A DNA stretch of 64,000 bases from Thermohalobaculum sp039033215. GTDB taxonomy: Bacteria; Pseudomonadota; Alphaproteobacteria; Rhodobacterales; Rhodobacteraceae. The DNA lies in assembly GCA_039033215.1 (NCBI GenBank), contig JBCCDA010000003.1:31479-95478 (forward strand). Direction: 5' to 3'. Both the position numbers and the translations under genes were made by a program. Within the stretch, counting starts at the first letter, position 1, and the number at the start of each line of letters is the position of its first letter. Below the pieces are notes generated by a model, which made no database searches, was not told the DNA's origin, and saw only the letters and a program-made list of their open reading frames with translations. This document shows, piece by piece, positions 34,736 to 44,037 of the stretch.

Positions 34736-35557
34736 ATGCTTCTCGATAGAAAAGACCACGCTGAGTACGATTCCGGTAATTTCCTCAAGGCCCACGAAGA
34801 CATAGTCAAGCTGACTAGGCGTTTGTCCGACCGGACTGTCCGAGTGCTGGCGGATGAGGTCGTCAAACGTCTCTCCGAAAAGCTCTCCTCCGATACGGAA
34901 CAGCCTAACTTACCGGCCCAACAAACGGTCGAACGTTTGGCTCACGAGTTAATCTCGGATGATCCGGAAGCATGGACGACGGTGATCAGCAAGACGAAGC
35001 TGCTGGCCTCACCGTTGGAGGTTACATACTTCTCCTACCTGGCACCGGCCGCGAGGTTGCTCGGCCGGATGTGGGACGAAGATGAACTGACGTTCGCGCA
35101 GGTCACGGTTGGCGTGGGACGAATGTATGCGATCATGCGCAGCGTTCGGGAATCGACCTTGCGACCACGGTACTCATCCAAACACGCCGTCTTTGCGGCG
35201 GTCCCTGGCGAGACGCACACTCTGGGCGTGACAATGGCCGCTGACGTCTTCAGTCAAAGAGACTGGAAGATCGACCTCTTCACCGGGAAGAAACATGACG
35301 AATTGGTCGAGGGGATCGTTCGCGCGGAACCCGAACTCGTCGGTTTGTCTGCGAGCACCGACCGGCATATGGCCGCGCTGATCCGTTTGGTAGTCGCGCT
35401 GCGCGTGTCGCTGCCGAATGCGCTCATCCTGGTCAGTGGTCCGATCGTCGAACTGAGGTCGGACATCCTTGCTATGACGGGGACGGATCTCGCGACGTCT
35501 AATGTCGACGAGGCATTGGCGCAGCTCGATGATGCTTGGGCGAACCGCTCGATCTGA
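34736..35557 (+). CDS. Cobalamin-binding regulator, PpaA/AerR/AppA-SCHIC-like
   Basis: 273 residues. A helical B12-binding cap is visible (YLAPAARLLGRMWDEDELTF, then AQVTVGVGRMYAIMRSVRE, residues 101-139). The Rossmann-type domain follows with ETHTLG at 159-164, the counterpart of the DxHxxG cobalamin-coordinating motif (His161). Next come VFSQRDWKIDLFTG, LVGLSAS and ILVSGP. There is no DNA-binding domain in the classic MerR sense. Relatives (PpaA, AerR, AppA) sense light or redox and adjust photosynthesis genes; none of those genes is in the window. Start ATG 34736 with AGGGAGAGG upstream. Confidence 0.8.
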   Translation: MLLDRKDHAEYDSGNFLKAHEDIVKLTRRLSDRTVRVLADEVVKRLSEKLSSDTEQPNLPAQQTVERLAHELISDDPEAWTTVISKTKLLASPLEVTYFSYLAPAARLLGRMWDEDELTFAQVTVGVGRMYAIMRSVRESTLRPRYSSKHAVFAAVPGETHTLGVTMAADVFSQRDWKIDLFTGKKHDELVEGIVRAEPELVGLSASTDRHMAALIRLVVALRVSLPNALILVSGPIVELRSDILAMTGTDLATSNVDEALAQLDDAWANRSI

Positions 35558-35609
35558 CAGACGCTTCCGACAGAACAGCGGTCGGGACTTGAGTTCAATC
35601 TATGTGGGA

Positions 35610-37232
35610 TCAGTCGGCCCCGCCGTTGCAGCGTTCGAACGTGAGACGCACGGTAAAGACAGTGCCTTTTCCAAGCTCCGACTCGACCTGGATCGTCCCT
35701 CCCATCAGGTCCACGAGTTTTCGGGTGATTGACAGGCCAAGGCCGGCGCCACCATGCCGGCGGGTGACCGTACCGTCGATCTGGTAGAACCGCTGGAAAA
35801 TCTGGCCCAGCTTCTCCTCAGAGATACCCACCCCCGTGTCGACAACCGCGCACGTGAGCGTGACGCCTTCGGGACCCTCGTCACTGTCGACACGCAGATC
35901 GACAGACCCGCGCTCCGTGAACTTCACCGCGTTCGTGAGCAGATTTAGCAGGATCTGCTTGATCCGAATATTGTCGCCCCGCAGAGGCGGGATCTTATCT
36001 AATTCTCCCCTCAGTCGTAGCTCCAGCCCGGCTTCCTCGGCGCTGGGCCGGATGACTTCCAGGCTCTCTTTCAGCACCTCGCCAACGACCAGGCGATCCT
36101 CCACAAGCTCGAAGGTATCCGCATCCATCCGGCTTAGATCGAGGATATCGTCGATCAGTCTGAGCAATACGCGGCCCGAGCTGGTGATGACGTCGACGAG
36201 CTTGCGCTCTCGCGCAGCCAGTTCGCCCCGCTCCATCAGTGCGGCAACGCCAAGGATCCCGTTCAGCGGGGTGCGCATCTCGTGGCTCATCCGCGCCACG
36301 AACTCGGACTTGTGGCGGCTCGACTCCTCAGCCTCTCGCCGTGCCGCAACCAGAGCCTCCTCGCGCGCAAGATCCTCCGTAATATCACGCATGGTCATCA
36401 CACAACCGCCATCTGGTAGGTTGGTTTTGTTGATGTTCAGCGTGCGCCCGTTGGCAAGCGGGCGGCGAACGTTGGTTGTTGTAGGGTCAAACGCAAACTC
36501 GCGGCGTTTGGCAATTTCTGCACGCCGGGCCCGCGTCGGCAAATTCGCCAGATCGCCAAACTGTTCGGTGAAATCGTCGTAGGGCATCCCCCAAAAAACC
36601 TTGTCGGGATCTATGTCGTAGAGCTCGAGGAGCCTCGTATTGTACATGACGAAATTACCGTTGCGGTCGAGCAGGGTGATTGCCTCAGAGGTGTGCTCGA
36701 GCACGCTTTCCATGTACCCTCGCTGTCGCTCCAACTCACGCGATGTCAGTTCAGCTTCTGTCGCATCGACACAGATCGATACAGTATCGCCGGTTGTGGT
36801 TTCGCTGCGATAGATGTCCAGAACCGCCCCGTTCGGAATGTATCGCCGCTCTGACCGCAGTCGTTCAGCACCCCAAGATGCAACCCGCTCGTCGGCCAAC
36901 TCTTCCGGCGTACTCCCGTCCGGAGTACCCAAACGCCCGGCGTTCGCCAGCGCGAGGTATGCCGTGCTGATGTCGTCACCGATCGAAATATCGCCTGGCT
37001 GCAGTCCAAACTGACGGAGATAGCTGGCGTTCATGTACTTAACCCGTCGATCCGCGCCCACGACGATCACGCCATCCCGAAGTGTTTCGAGGAACTCCGT
37101 CAGCGCAGGATCAGGCGCATCCCAGCTGGATGCTCCTGCGACGGCTAGCAGAGACGCAACCTTTGTTTCGTCCGCCTTTCCAACCTGCAAGACTTGTCTC
37201 CGAGTCAGCACCCTCTCGGCACCATACAGCAT
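35610..37232 (-). CDS. Cytosolic PAS-domain histidine kinase
   Basis: 540 residues without membrane helices. Two PAS-like domains (about 45-160 and 170-290) precede HisKA with phospho-His317 (MSHEMRTPLNGILG). The ATPase has N box ILLNLLTNAVKFTE, G1 DTGVGIS and G2 GGAGLGLSI. No receiver domain is attached and no response regulator is adjacent. It is tail to tail with the cobalamin-binding gene and divergent from leuB. It probably senses a cytoplasmic cue through PAS-bound ligand; no flavin-type Cys motif was noticed. Confidence 0.9.
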   Translation of the reverse strand: MLYGAERVLTRRQVLQVGKADETKVASLLAVAGASSWDAPDPALTEFLETLRDGVIVVGADRRVKYMNASYLRQFGLQPGDISIGDDISTAYLALANAGRLGTPDGSTPEELADERVASWGAERLRSERRYIPNGAVLDIYRSETTTGDTVSICVDATEAELTSRELERQRGYMESVLEHTSEAITLLDRNGNFVMYNTRLLELYDIDPDKVFWGMPYDDFTEQFGDLANLPTRARRAEIAKRREFAFDPTTTNVRRPLANGRTLNINKTNLPDGGCVMTMRDITEDLAREEALVAARREAEESSRHKSEFVARMSHEMRTPLNGILGVAALMERGELAARERKLVDVITSSGRVLLRLIDDILDLSRMDADTFELVEDRLVVGEVLKESLEVIRPSAEEAGLELRLRGELDKIPPLRGDNIRIKQILLNLLTNAVKFTERGSVDLRVDSDEGPEGVTLTCAVVDTGVGISEEKLGQIFQRFYQIDGTVTRRHGGAGLGLSITRKLVDLMGGTIQVESELGKGTVFTVRLTFERCNGGAD

Positions 37233-37361
37233 CGACAGTCGGAATTCTCCGTCTCCGGTGAATTGTAGCTATTCCGCAACGATCTCGGCAGCATGCTTGA
37301 TCTGCTGCGGCTGATCGCGCATGACACCGGCCGCAACGGCAACGAACACGGTGGGGGACCC

Positions 37362-38465
37362 ATGACGATGAAGCTCTTGATTCTGCCCGGCGACGGGATC
37401 GGGCCCGAGGTGATGGCAGAGGTCGTCAAGATCATCGACTGGCTGTCGGAAAACCGCGGCCTTTCGTTCGATGTCGAGCATGATCTTGTAGGTGGTGCGG
37501 CATATGACGCCCACGGTGCGCCACTCTCAGACGAGACTATGGCGAAGGCCCAGGAAGCTGATGCAGTCCTGTTGGGTGCCGTCGGGGGACCAAAGTATGA
37601 CACCCTCGACTTTTCGCTGAAGCCCGAACGTGGGCTCTTGCGTCTGCGCAAGGAAATGGACCTCTTCGCCAATCTCCGACCGGCCCAGTGCTTCGACGCG
37701 CTGGCAGACTACTCCTCGCTCAAGAAGGACGTCGTTGCCGGCCTCGACATCATGATCGTGCGTGAGTTGACATCGGGCATGTACTTTGGCGAGCCGCGCG
37801 GCATCCACATCGAGGGTAACGAGCGCGTCGGGATCAATACGCACCGTTACACGACCTCCGAGATCCGCCGTGTTGCAAAGGCTGCATTCGATCTGGCCAT
37901 GAAACGCGGCAAGCGTCTCTGTTCCATGGAGAAGGCCAATGTCATGGAAGCCGGGATCCTTTGGCGTGAAGAAGTTGAGGTCGTGGCCAAGGACTATCCC
38001 GATGTCGAACTCTCACACATGTATGCAGACAACGGCGCCATGCAGCTGGTCCGCGCGCCGAAACAGTTCGACGTGATCGTGACGGACAACCTCTTTGGTG
38101 ACATCCTCTCGGACTGTGCGGCGATGCTGACGGGGTCGTTGGGAATGCTGCCCTCGGCGTCTCTCGGCGCAACGATGGAAAATGGGCGGCCCAAGGCACT
38201 GTACGAACCGGTGCATGGCTCGGCCCCCGACATCGCCGGTCAGGGCAAGGCGAACCCCTGCGCCTGCATCCTGAGCTTTGCCATGGCCTTGCGTTATTCC
38301 TTCGACCTTGGCGCCGATGCGGACATGCTTGAGGCTGCGGTCAACGATGTCCTCGACGCAGGCACCCGCACCGCTGACCTCGCGCAGGCCGAGGGATCGG
38401 CGCCGGTTTCAACCTCGCAGATGGGTGACGCAGTGATCGCTGCACTGTCAGTGCGCGCCGCCTGA
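37362..38465 (+). CDS. leuB: 3-isopropylmalate dehydrogenase
   Basis: 367 residues. Signature segments are LILPGDGIGPEVMAEV, VRELTSGMYFGEPRGI, SHMYADNGAMQLVRAPKQFD and DNLFGDILSDCAAMLTGSLG. It oxidises and decarboxylates 3-isopropylmalate in leucine synthesis using NAD. RBS GTGGGGGA is correctly placed for ATG 37362. No leuC or leuD lies in the window. Confidence 0.97.
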   Translation: MTMKLLILPGDGIGPEVMAEVVKIIDWLSENRGLSFDVEHDLVGGAAYDAHGAPLSDETMAKAQEADAVLLGAVGGPKYDTLDFSLKPERGLLRLRKEMDLFANLRPAQCFDALADYSSLKKDVVAGLDIMIVRELTSGMYFGEPRGIHIEGNERVGINTHRYTTSEIRRVAKAAFDLAMKRGKRLCSMEKANVMEAGILWREEVEVVAKDYPDVELSHMYADNGAMQLVRAPKQFDVIVTDNLFGDILSDCAAMLTGSLGMLPSASLGATMENGRPKALYEPVHGSAPDIAGQGKANPCACILSFAMALRYSFDLGADADMLEAAVNDVLDAGTRTADLAQAEGSAPVSTSQMGDAVIAALSVRAA

Positions 38466-38573
38466 CTCTGGAGGCAATACTGACAGGGCTTCCCTGCTCC
38501 TCGATGCGGGATTTGCCAATTCGCAGTATGTCGCGGTACTATTCGAGTCTTATCGTTGGGAAGGGAGCACCTG

Positions 38574-38873
38574 ATGAGACTTCAACTTAAACCGCTGATT
38601 GCATCCGCCGCTTTGGCATTTACTTTTGCAGGAACGCAAGCGCACGCCGCCTGCTTGCACAACGGCGTCTATTACGAACACGGCGTGCAACTGTGCTTCG
38701 GTGGCTGGCTGCAGGAATGCACGGTCGCTGACTACTGGTCGGCGATTGGGATGTGCAACGCCGAAGAGCCCGTCCAACCGCAAGTGCGGACATCACCTGA
38801 GATGGAGCGTGTGTACGCGCTGCTGGACACACAGCCGAAGGCGATGCATCTGCCCAGATCGATGAAGCGCTAA
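38574..38873 (+). CDS. Small secreted protein, unknown
   Basis: 99 residues with a signal peptide (LIASAALAFTFAGTQAHA/AC). The mature part has four Cys residues and Tyr/Trp-rich text (CLHNGVYYEHGVQLCFGGWL, ECTVADYWSAIGMC), so two disulphides in the periplasm are likely. RBS AAGGGAG. No family recognised. Confidence 0.65.
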   Translation: MRLQLKPLIASAALAFTFAGTQAHAACLHNGVYYEHGVQLCFGGWLQECTVADYWSAIGMCNAEEPVQPQVRTSPEMERVYALLDTQPKAMHLPRSMKR

Positions 38874-39029
38874 GCGACGAACTGGACCCGCCCCGGGCTC
38901 TCGACCGCTGCCTAGAACACGGTCGGGTCCAGCATTCCTGCGCACAAGCCTGTGCTGTGGGTCCAGCTGTATCAGGCGCCCCTTCCGTTCAACGGAACCT
39001 ACGAATGCCAAGGGAACAGCTGTGAGGCG

Positions 39030-39398
39030 CTACCGGGGCAGGTCTACCGTGACCGTCGCACCACCCCAACCGTGCACATTGTCGTGGCTTTCAACGATCA
39101 CCTGGTCGACGCCAGGAGGTATCACGACCCCTGCCAGGGAGCGAGTGAACGGCTGTTCCTCGACATGCGGGTGATAGAGCGTCCGGGTCCCGTAGACTGT
39201 TCCGTCTGGCCCAACCACACGCCAGCCATCCGCGTAATGGTCCCACCCAGTGTCTGCGTGCTGAACCGTCACGTCAAACCGCCAGGTGCCTCCGGTCGGT
39301 GTTGCCCGGACCTCGAGAACATCTGCTTCCCCGGCAGCGACGGGCCCTGCGCCGATAGACCAGACCGCTACAAGAATCACTATCAGTCGTTGCATCAC
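39030..39398 (-). CDS. Small periplasmic protein, unknown
   Basis: 122 residues with a Sec signal (LIVILVAVWSIGAGPVAAG). The mature part is beta-rich (GTWRFDVTVQHADTGWDHYA, GWRVVGPDGTVYGTRTLYHP, PGVDQVIVESHDNVHGWGG). The pattern resembles a compact beta-sandwich of the kind found in small export-related proteins of alphaproteobacteria. Well conserved-looking Trp and His residues, but no named function. Confidence 0.7.
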   Translation of the reverse strand: MMQRLIVILVAVWSIGAGPVAAGEADVLEVRATPTGGTWRFDVTVQHADTGWDHYADGWRVVGPDGTVYGTRTLYHPHVEEQPFTRSLAGVVIPPGVDQVIVESHDNVHGWGGATVTVDLPR

Positions 39399-39488
39399 GC
39401 TTCTCCTCCCAACTCATCTTAACCCGTCATTAAGTGTGACGTCGTCAATTTCCGGCGTTTTTTGATTAACCGTTTCGGAGGAGGCGGC

Positions 39489-40988
39489 TTGGTTACGCGC
39501 GCACATACAGTTGCCTTCCTTGGTGTAGAGGCCAAATCGGTCGAGGTACAATGCGCCGTGACACCCGGTCTGCCGGCGTTCAGCCTCGTCGGCCTGCCCG
39601 ACAAAGCGGTCTCCGAATCCAAGGAGCGCGTGCGCGCGGCCTTGTCGTCGATCGGTGTGGCAATCCCGTCGGCCAGAATCACGATCAACCTGTCTCCAGC
39701 GGACCTGCCGAAGGGTGGGTCACACTATGATCTGCCGATCGCACTGGCCCTTATGGCTGCGCTTGAAATCATCCCGGCGGAAGAGATCGAGAGCTATGTC
39801 GCAATGGGAGAGCTGTCGCTGGACGGAGAGATCGGCGCCGTCACGGGCGCCCTACCCGCCGCACTGGCCGCCGCAAGCAGCGACCGCGGACTGATCTGCC
39901 CCGCTGCGTCTGGTTCAGAGGCGGCCTGGGTCGGCGCCGCTCAGATCCTTGCACCGAGATCATTGATCGCCCTGGTCAACCACTTCGCGGGGCGCGAACC
40001 TTTGCCCCAACCGGAACCGGGTGCTGTTTCAATCCGCCGCGACAAAGTCGACCTCGCGGACGTGAAGGGACAGGAGACCGCACGCCGGGCGCTGGAGGTA
40101 GCGGCGGCAGGAGGTCATCACATCCTGATGGTTGGGGAGCCCGGCGCCGGGAAGTCCATGCTCGCACGTCGCCTGACGGGAATCATGCCACCGCTGACGC
40201 CGGAAGAGGCCCTGGAAGTCGCAACCATTCACTCGCTCGCATCCCAGGGCAGCACCGGCGAGATCTGCCGGGAGCGTCCGTACCGAGATCCGCACCACTC
40301 TGCTTCCATGGCGGCGATGGTCGGCGGTGGCAAGAACGCCAAACCTGGGGAGATCAGCCTTGCCCATCGCGGGGTACTGTTCCTGGATGAACTGCCCGAG
40401 TTCGCGCGCCCTGTCCTTGAAGCCCTTCGCCAGCCCATCGAGACCGGTAAGGCCGTCGTCGCGCGCGCAACCGCACATGTCACGTACCCGGCGCGGTTTC
40501 TGCTGGTGGCGGCCATGAACCCCTGCCGGTGCGGATACCTGACCGACCCCGCCCGCGCATGCTCACGGGCTCCGCGATGCGGTTCCGACTACCAGGCACG
40601 CTTGTCCGGCCCGTTGCTGGATCGGTTCGATATTCGAATCGAGGTGCCGCCCGTTACCCCAGATGTCCTGGGCCTTCCGTCACATGCGGATTCCAGTGCG
40701 CGCGTCTCGCACCGGGTGGCACAGGCGCGATCGGCCCAGCGTGGTCGTACCGACGGTGGCGGGCTCACAAACGCGGAGCTGGAAGGCGCAGCCCTTGAAC
40801 GCGTGGCTGCCCCCGACGAGCCAGGTCAGAACGTCTTGCAGGAGGCAGCAGAGCGCTTCAGATACACGGCGCGCGGCTACCACAGGGTACTGCGGCTGGC
40901 GCGGACGCTTGCAGATCTGGAGGGGGCGACTGCCGTTCGCCGCATTCACGTCGCTGAAGCGGTCTCCTACAGAAGGGCGCTTTCCTGA
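39489..40988 (+). CDS. comM: YifB/ComM-family Mg-chelatase-like AAA ATPase
   Basis: 499 residues. An N-terminal Lon-S5-like domain (AVTPGLPAFSLVGLPDKAVS) is followed by an AAA core with GEPGAGKS, GVLFLDELPEF and the sensor AAMNPCRCGY. A C-terminal Mg-chelatase-type helical domain closes the protein. ComM is a helicase promoting branch migration in natural transformation. The start is read as TTG 39489 because GGAGGAGG lies 4-11 bases upstream; the frame extends upstream to 39462 without support. Confidence 0.93.
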   Translation: MVTRAHTVAFLGVEAKSVEVQCAVTPGLPAFSLVGLPDKAVSESKERVRAALSSIGVAIPSARITINLSPADLPKGGSHYDLPIALALMAALEIIPAEEIESYVAMGELSLDGEIGAVTGALPAALAAASSDRGLICPAASGSEAAWVGAAQILAPRSLIALVNHFAGREPLPQPEPGAVSIRRDKVDLADVKGQETARRALEVAAAGGHHILMVGEPGAGKSMLARRLTGIMPPLTPEEALEVATIHSLASQGSTGEICRERPYRDPHHSASMAAMVGGGKNAKPGEISLAHRGVLFLDELPEFARPVLEALRQPIETGKAVVARATAHVTYPARFLLVAAMNPCRCGYLTDPARACSRAPRCGSDYQARLSGPLLDRFDIRIEVPPVTPDVLGLPSHADSSARVSHRVAQARSAQRGRTDGGGLTNAELEGAALERVAAPDEPGQNVLQEAAERFRYTARGYHRVLRLARTLADLEGATAVRRIHVAEAVSYRRALS

Positions 40989-41054
40989 CCATCCGTGACA
41001 GCTTGGGCTGGCACCGCTACGACGGGTTGTGCGCCCGCGTCGGAAAGCCATCCC

Positions 41055-42266
41055 ATGGACCAGGACCACCAGGACCACCAGGACCACCAGGAACCGCCAC
41101 AGCCGGCACCCGGCATGACCGCGCCCATGCGTGTCGCCGTGGTCGTCCTCACGACGTGCTGCGCGATGATCGCGATACTGTGGGTCTACGGCGTCTACGG
41201 ATTGCTGATGAGCCCCGACTACGCGGGAGAAGGGTTCAACAACGACTTCTCGGTGTTTTGGGCGGCAGCGCGATTGGCAAACGAAGGCCGCTGGCTAGCG
41301 CCGTTCGATGTCGATATCCTGAACGCCGCGCGATCAATCCCGCCGACAACAGAACACTACGAGATGATCTGGTTCTACCCGCCAGCATATCTTGTTCTAC
41401 TCTGGCCTCTCGGCAAGCTCTCGTTCTTCTGGGCTTGGATCATGTTCTGCGCGGTCTCACTGGCCTTCTTCGCAGTTGCCATCCGGGGCCCAACCCGTTC
41501 GGTTCCGGGCGCGTTCTGGTTCCTGGTGTGCGCACCGGTCACGATGCTGCTGCTCACCCTTGGGCAGAACTCCCTGATCTTCTGCGGACTACTGGTTGTT
41601 GCTGTCGAAGCGATGCGCCGGGGCCAGCCGATGGTGGCGGGATTGGCGCTTGCCCTCATGACGCTCAAGCCGCAGCTCGGCCTGGTGATCCCGTTCGCAT
41701 TGGCCGCCGGGGGGTATTGGCGAGTGCTCGTTTGGGCATGCATCTTCACGGCGCTGATTGTGCTCGCGACGCTCGTCTTCCCAGGTCTCGACTACTGGAC
41801 CGCGTTCTTCCGCGGGATCGCCGCAGGATCCGACCGCCTTCGCCAGCCCGAGTTGGAGTACCTGATGGTCTCCGCCTACGGAACATTGGCGGCAGCGGGG
41901 GTGCCGAGGGATCTGGCACTGCAGCTTCAAGCGGTGATCACCGTGACGACGCTCGTGTCCCTCGTGTGGCTTTGGCGGCGGGACGTGCCCTTCGACGTCA
42001 AGGCGGCGGGCCTCTTTTTTTCTATCATCCTCGCCACGCCCTACGCCGTCTACTACGAACTGATCTTCCCGCTTTGCGGCGCGCTCTATTCAGCTCGAGC
42101 GGGCTATGGCAAGACACGTCCCCAAGCCATCTTGCTCCTTTCAATTTGGATCCTCCCCGTGATTGGAACCGTGGCAATCAGCGCCCAAGAACCAGGCTAC
42201 ATCTTTGCCTTGGTGGTCCTCGCGGCCTGCCTTGTGGTCACGCTCCGACGGAGCAGCCGTGCTTGA
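41055..42266 (+). CDS. GT87-type membrane glycosyltransferase (DUF2029)
   Basis: 403 residues, polytopic (about ten hydrophobic spans). After a His/Asp/Gln repeat at residues 2-13 the first helix is VAVVVLTTCCAMIAILWVYG. The loop FNNDFSVFWAAARLANEG has the Asp pair typical of GT87 polyprenyl-phosphate-dependent mannosyl/arabinosyltransferases. Later helices include LILLSIWILPVIGTVAI-like text. It heads a locus with a GT2 enzyme and a GtrA protein that would supply the lipid-linked sugar. The ATG at 41055 was chosen; a GTG at 40995 is possible. Confidence 0.8.
   Translation: MDQDHQDHQDHQEPPQPAPGMTAPMRVAVVVLTTCCAMIAILWVYGVYGLLMSPDYAGEGFNNDFSVFWAAARLANEGRWLAPFDVDILNAARSIPPTTEHYEMIWFYPPAYLVLLWPLGKLSFFWAWIMFCAVSLAFFAVAIRGPTRSVPGAFWFLVCAPVTMLLLTLGQNSLIFCGLLVVAVEAMRRGQPMVAGLALALMTLKPQLGLVIPFALAAGGYWRVLVWACIFTALIVLATLVFPGLDYWTAFFRGIAAGSDRLRQPELEYLMVSAYGTLAAAGVPRDLALQLQAVITVTTLVSLVWLWRRDVPFDVKAAGLFFSIILATPYAVYYELIFPLCGALYSARAGYGKTRPQAILLLSIWILPVIGTVAISAQEPGYIFALVVLAACLVVTLRRSSRA
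41058..41093 (+). repeat. 9-bp in-frame repeat coding Asp-His-Gln
   Basis: Three perfect copies of GACCACCAG (41064-41090) preceded by GACCAG encode repeated Asp-His-Gln at the N-terminus of the GT87 protein. Being a multiple of three, it can change length without frameshift. Confidence 0.8.
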
Positions 42267-42319
42267 CCGGGACGACGATGCCAGCGCACTCTTCCGTCAT
42301 GCTTGAGCGGAGCGTAGAA

Positions 42320-43288
42320 ATGACCGTCCGCCCGTGCCTGTCGCTGATCGTTCCTGTGTCAAACGAAGAGGCAGCAATCGCGCGGTTCTTGGAGCGCGCC
42401 GGACCTTCCGTCGCAGAAGCATTGACCATGATCGATGCAGATGCGCAGGCAGAATGGCTGTTCGTCAACGACGGGTCGACGGATGGCACCGAAGCAGTGA
42501 TCGCTGGCCGAGCAGCACGCGACCAAACGATCCGGCTTGTCAATCTGAGCAGGCGTTTCGGAAAGGAAGCCGCGCTCGCCGCCGGCCTCGATCATGCGGC
42601 GGGAGATGCTGTGATCCCCATCGACGTGGATCTGCAGGACCCGCCCGAGGTCATTCCCAAGATGGTCAGAGCGTGGCTGGACGGGGCTCAGGTCGTCAAC
42701 GCCCATCGAACTGACCGTTCATCTGACAGTCCTGTGAAACGCGTCTCTGCCCAGCTGTTTTACCGCCTCTACAACCGCCTCGCTGATCATCCTATCCCCG
42801 AGAATGTCGGTGACTTTCGGCTCATGGATCGCGAAGCGGTTGATGTCGTGCGACGGTTGGGCGAGCAATCGCGCTTCAACAAGGGCCTCTTTTCCTGGGT
42901 CGGCTTCCGTGTCGCGACGGTCGACTATGTCCGCGAAGAGCGCTCGGTGGGCACATCAAAATGGGCTGGGTGGCGGCTCTGGAACTTCGCGATAGACGGG
43001 ATCGTCGCGTCCTCAACCGTGCCACTTCGGATCTGGACGTATCTCGGCGCTTTGATTGCACTCGGCTCGTTTGGCTATGCGGCGTTCCTGGTCATGTACA
43101 CATTGATCACCGGGGGCGACGCACCAGGCTTCGCATCGATAATGGTGGCGGTCCTCTTTCTCGGAGGCCTCAACATGCTCGCCCTCGGCATTCTGGGCGA
43201 GTACGTGGGACGCATTGCGACCGAAGTCCGGGGTCGACCACTCTACATCGTGGCGTCCAAGGTCGGATTTGATGAGGAGCCGGACTGA
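42320..43288 (+). CDS. GT2 glycosyltransferase (polyprenyl-phosphate sugar synthase type)
   Basis: 322 residues. A catalytic domain (SLIVPVSNEEAAIARFLERA, FVNDGSTDGT, IDVDLQDPPEVIPKMV, with the Asp motif) is followed by two C-terminal helices (IWTYLGALIALGSFGYAAFL and IMVAVLFLGGLNMLALGILG). This fits DPM1/GtrB-like enzymes that load glucose or mannose on undecaprenyl phosphate. With GtrA downstream it makes a glucosylation module. ATG 42320 is supported by GGAG. Confidence 0.9.
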   Translation: MTVRPCLSLIVPVSNEEAAIARFLERAGPSVAEALTMIDADAQAEWLFVNDGSTDGTEAVIAGRAARDQTIRLVNLSRRFGKEAALAAGLDHAAGDAVIPIDVDLQDPPEVIPKMVRAWLDGAQVVNAHRTDRSSDSPVKRVSAQLFYRLYNRLADHPIPENVGDFRLMDREAVDVVRRLGEQSRFNKGLFSWVGFRVATVDYVREERSVGTSKWAGWRLWNFAIDGIVASSTVPLRIWTYLGALIALGSFGYAAFLVMYTLITGGDAPGFASIMVAVLFLGGLNMLALGILGEYVGRIATEVRGRPLYIVASKVGFDEEPD

Positions 43289-44037
43289 TGGACCCGGCAG
43301 TCTATCAACGCATGGCGGAGCATGAGGAGCAGCACTGGTGGTTCCGAGGACGCCGTGCGGTGCTGAAGGCGCTGCTGGACAGGCTCGACCTGCCGCCAGA
43401 GGCGAAGGTGCTAGAGGCCGGCTGTGGTTCAGGAGGCAACCTGCCGCTTCTGGCCACGTATGGAGAGCTCGATGCGTTCGAGTACGACAGAGGCGCACGG
43501 CAAGCAGCGAGCGCTCGCCGCATCGCATCGGTTGTCCCAGGGGCGCTCCCTGACAATTTGCCGAGCGGCGGCCCCTACGATCTGATCGCGCTGCTGGACG
43601 TGCTGGAGCATCTGGAAGACGACGTGGCTTCGATCAAGGCGCTGGCGCGTAGGCTCACACGGACGGGCAGCATCCTGATCACCGTGCCAGCGGGCCCGTG
43701 GCTCTGGTCACAGCATGACGACACGCATCATCATTTCAGAAGATACACTCAGACCGGCCTGAATGAAGTGATCACCGCGGCCGGTCTGGAAGTGCAACAA
43801 ATCGGGAAGATGAACTCGCTGCTGTTCCCCCTGGCTGTCGCGCAACGCCTTTGGCTGCGGTTCGCCAAGTCAGGGAGAGACGCAGACGAACTGCCGCCGC
43901 CATGGCTCAACAAGACGCTGGAGGCGACGTTCAAGGGCGAACGACATCTCGTCGGCCGCGTTCCGATGCCGTTCGGGCTCTCGCTCTGGGCGATAGCTGG
44001 TCGGGCAGCACCTCAACGGCTCGATGTGAGGGCGTGA
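43288..44037 (+). CDS. Class I SAM-dependent methyltransferase
   Basis: 249 residues. The nucleotide motif is VLEAGCGSGGNLPLLATYG, followed by DLIALLDVLEHLEDD and an ending typical of small-molecule or lipid-linked sugar methyltransferases (HFRRYTQTGLNEVITAAGLE). The start overlaps the preceding stop in TGATG. In context it could cap or methylate a sugar or its lipid carrier made by the surrounding GT2/GtrA genes. Confidence 0.85.
   Translation: MDPAVYQRMAEHEEQHWWFRGRRAVLKALLDRLDLPPEAKVLEAGCGSGGNLPLLATYGELDAFEYDRGARQAASARRIASVVPGALPDNLPSGGPYDLIALLDVLEHLEDDVASIKALARRLTRTGSILITVPAGPWLWSQHDDTHHHFRRYTQTGLNEVITAAGLEVQQIGKMNSLLFPLAVAQRLWLRFAKSGRDADELPPPWLNKTLEATFKGERHLVGRVPMPFGLSLWAIAGRAAPQRLDVRA

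Noticed and set aside
41003..43288. 761-codon frame joining the GT87 region to GT2
   Set aside because: The first ~440 codons are an out-of-frame reading of the GT87 gene; the GT2 enzyme starts properly at 42320.
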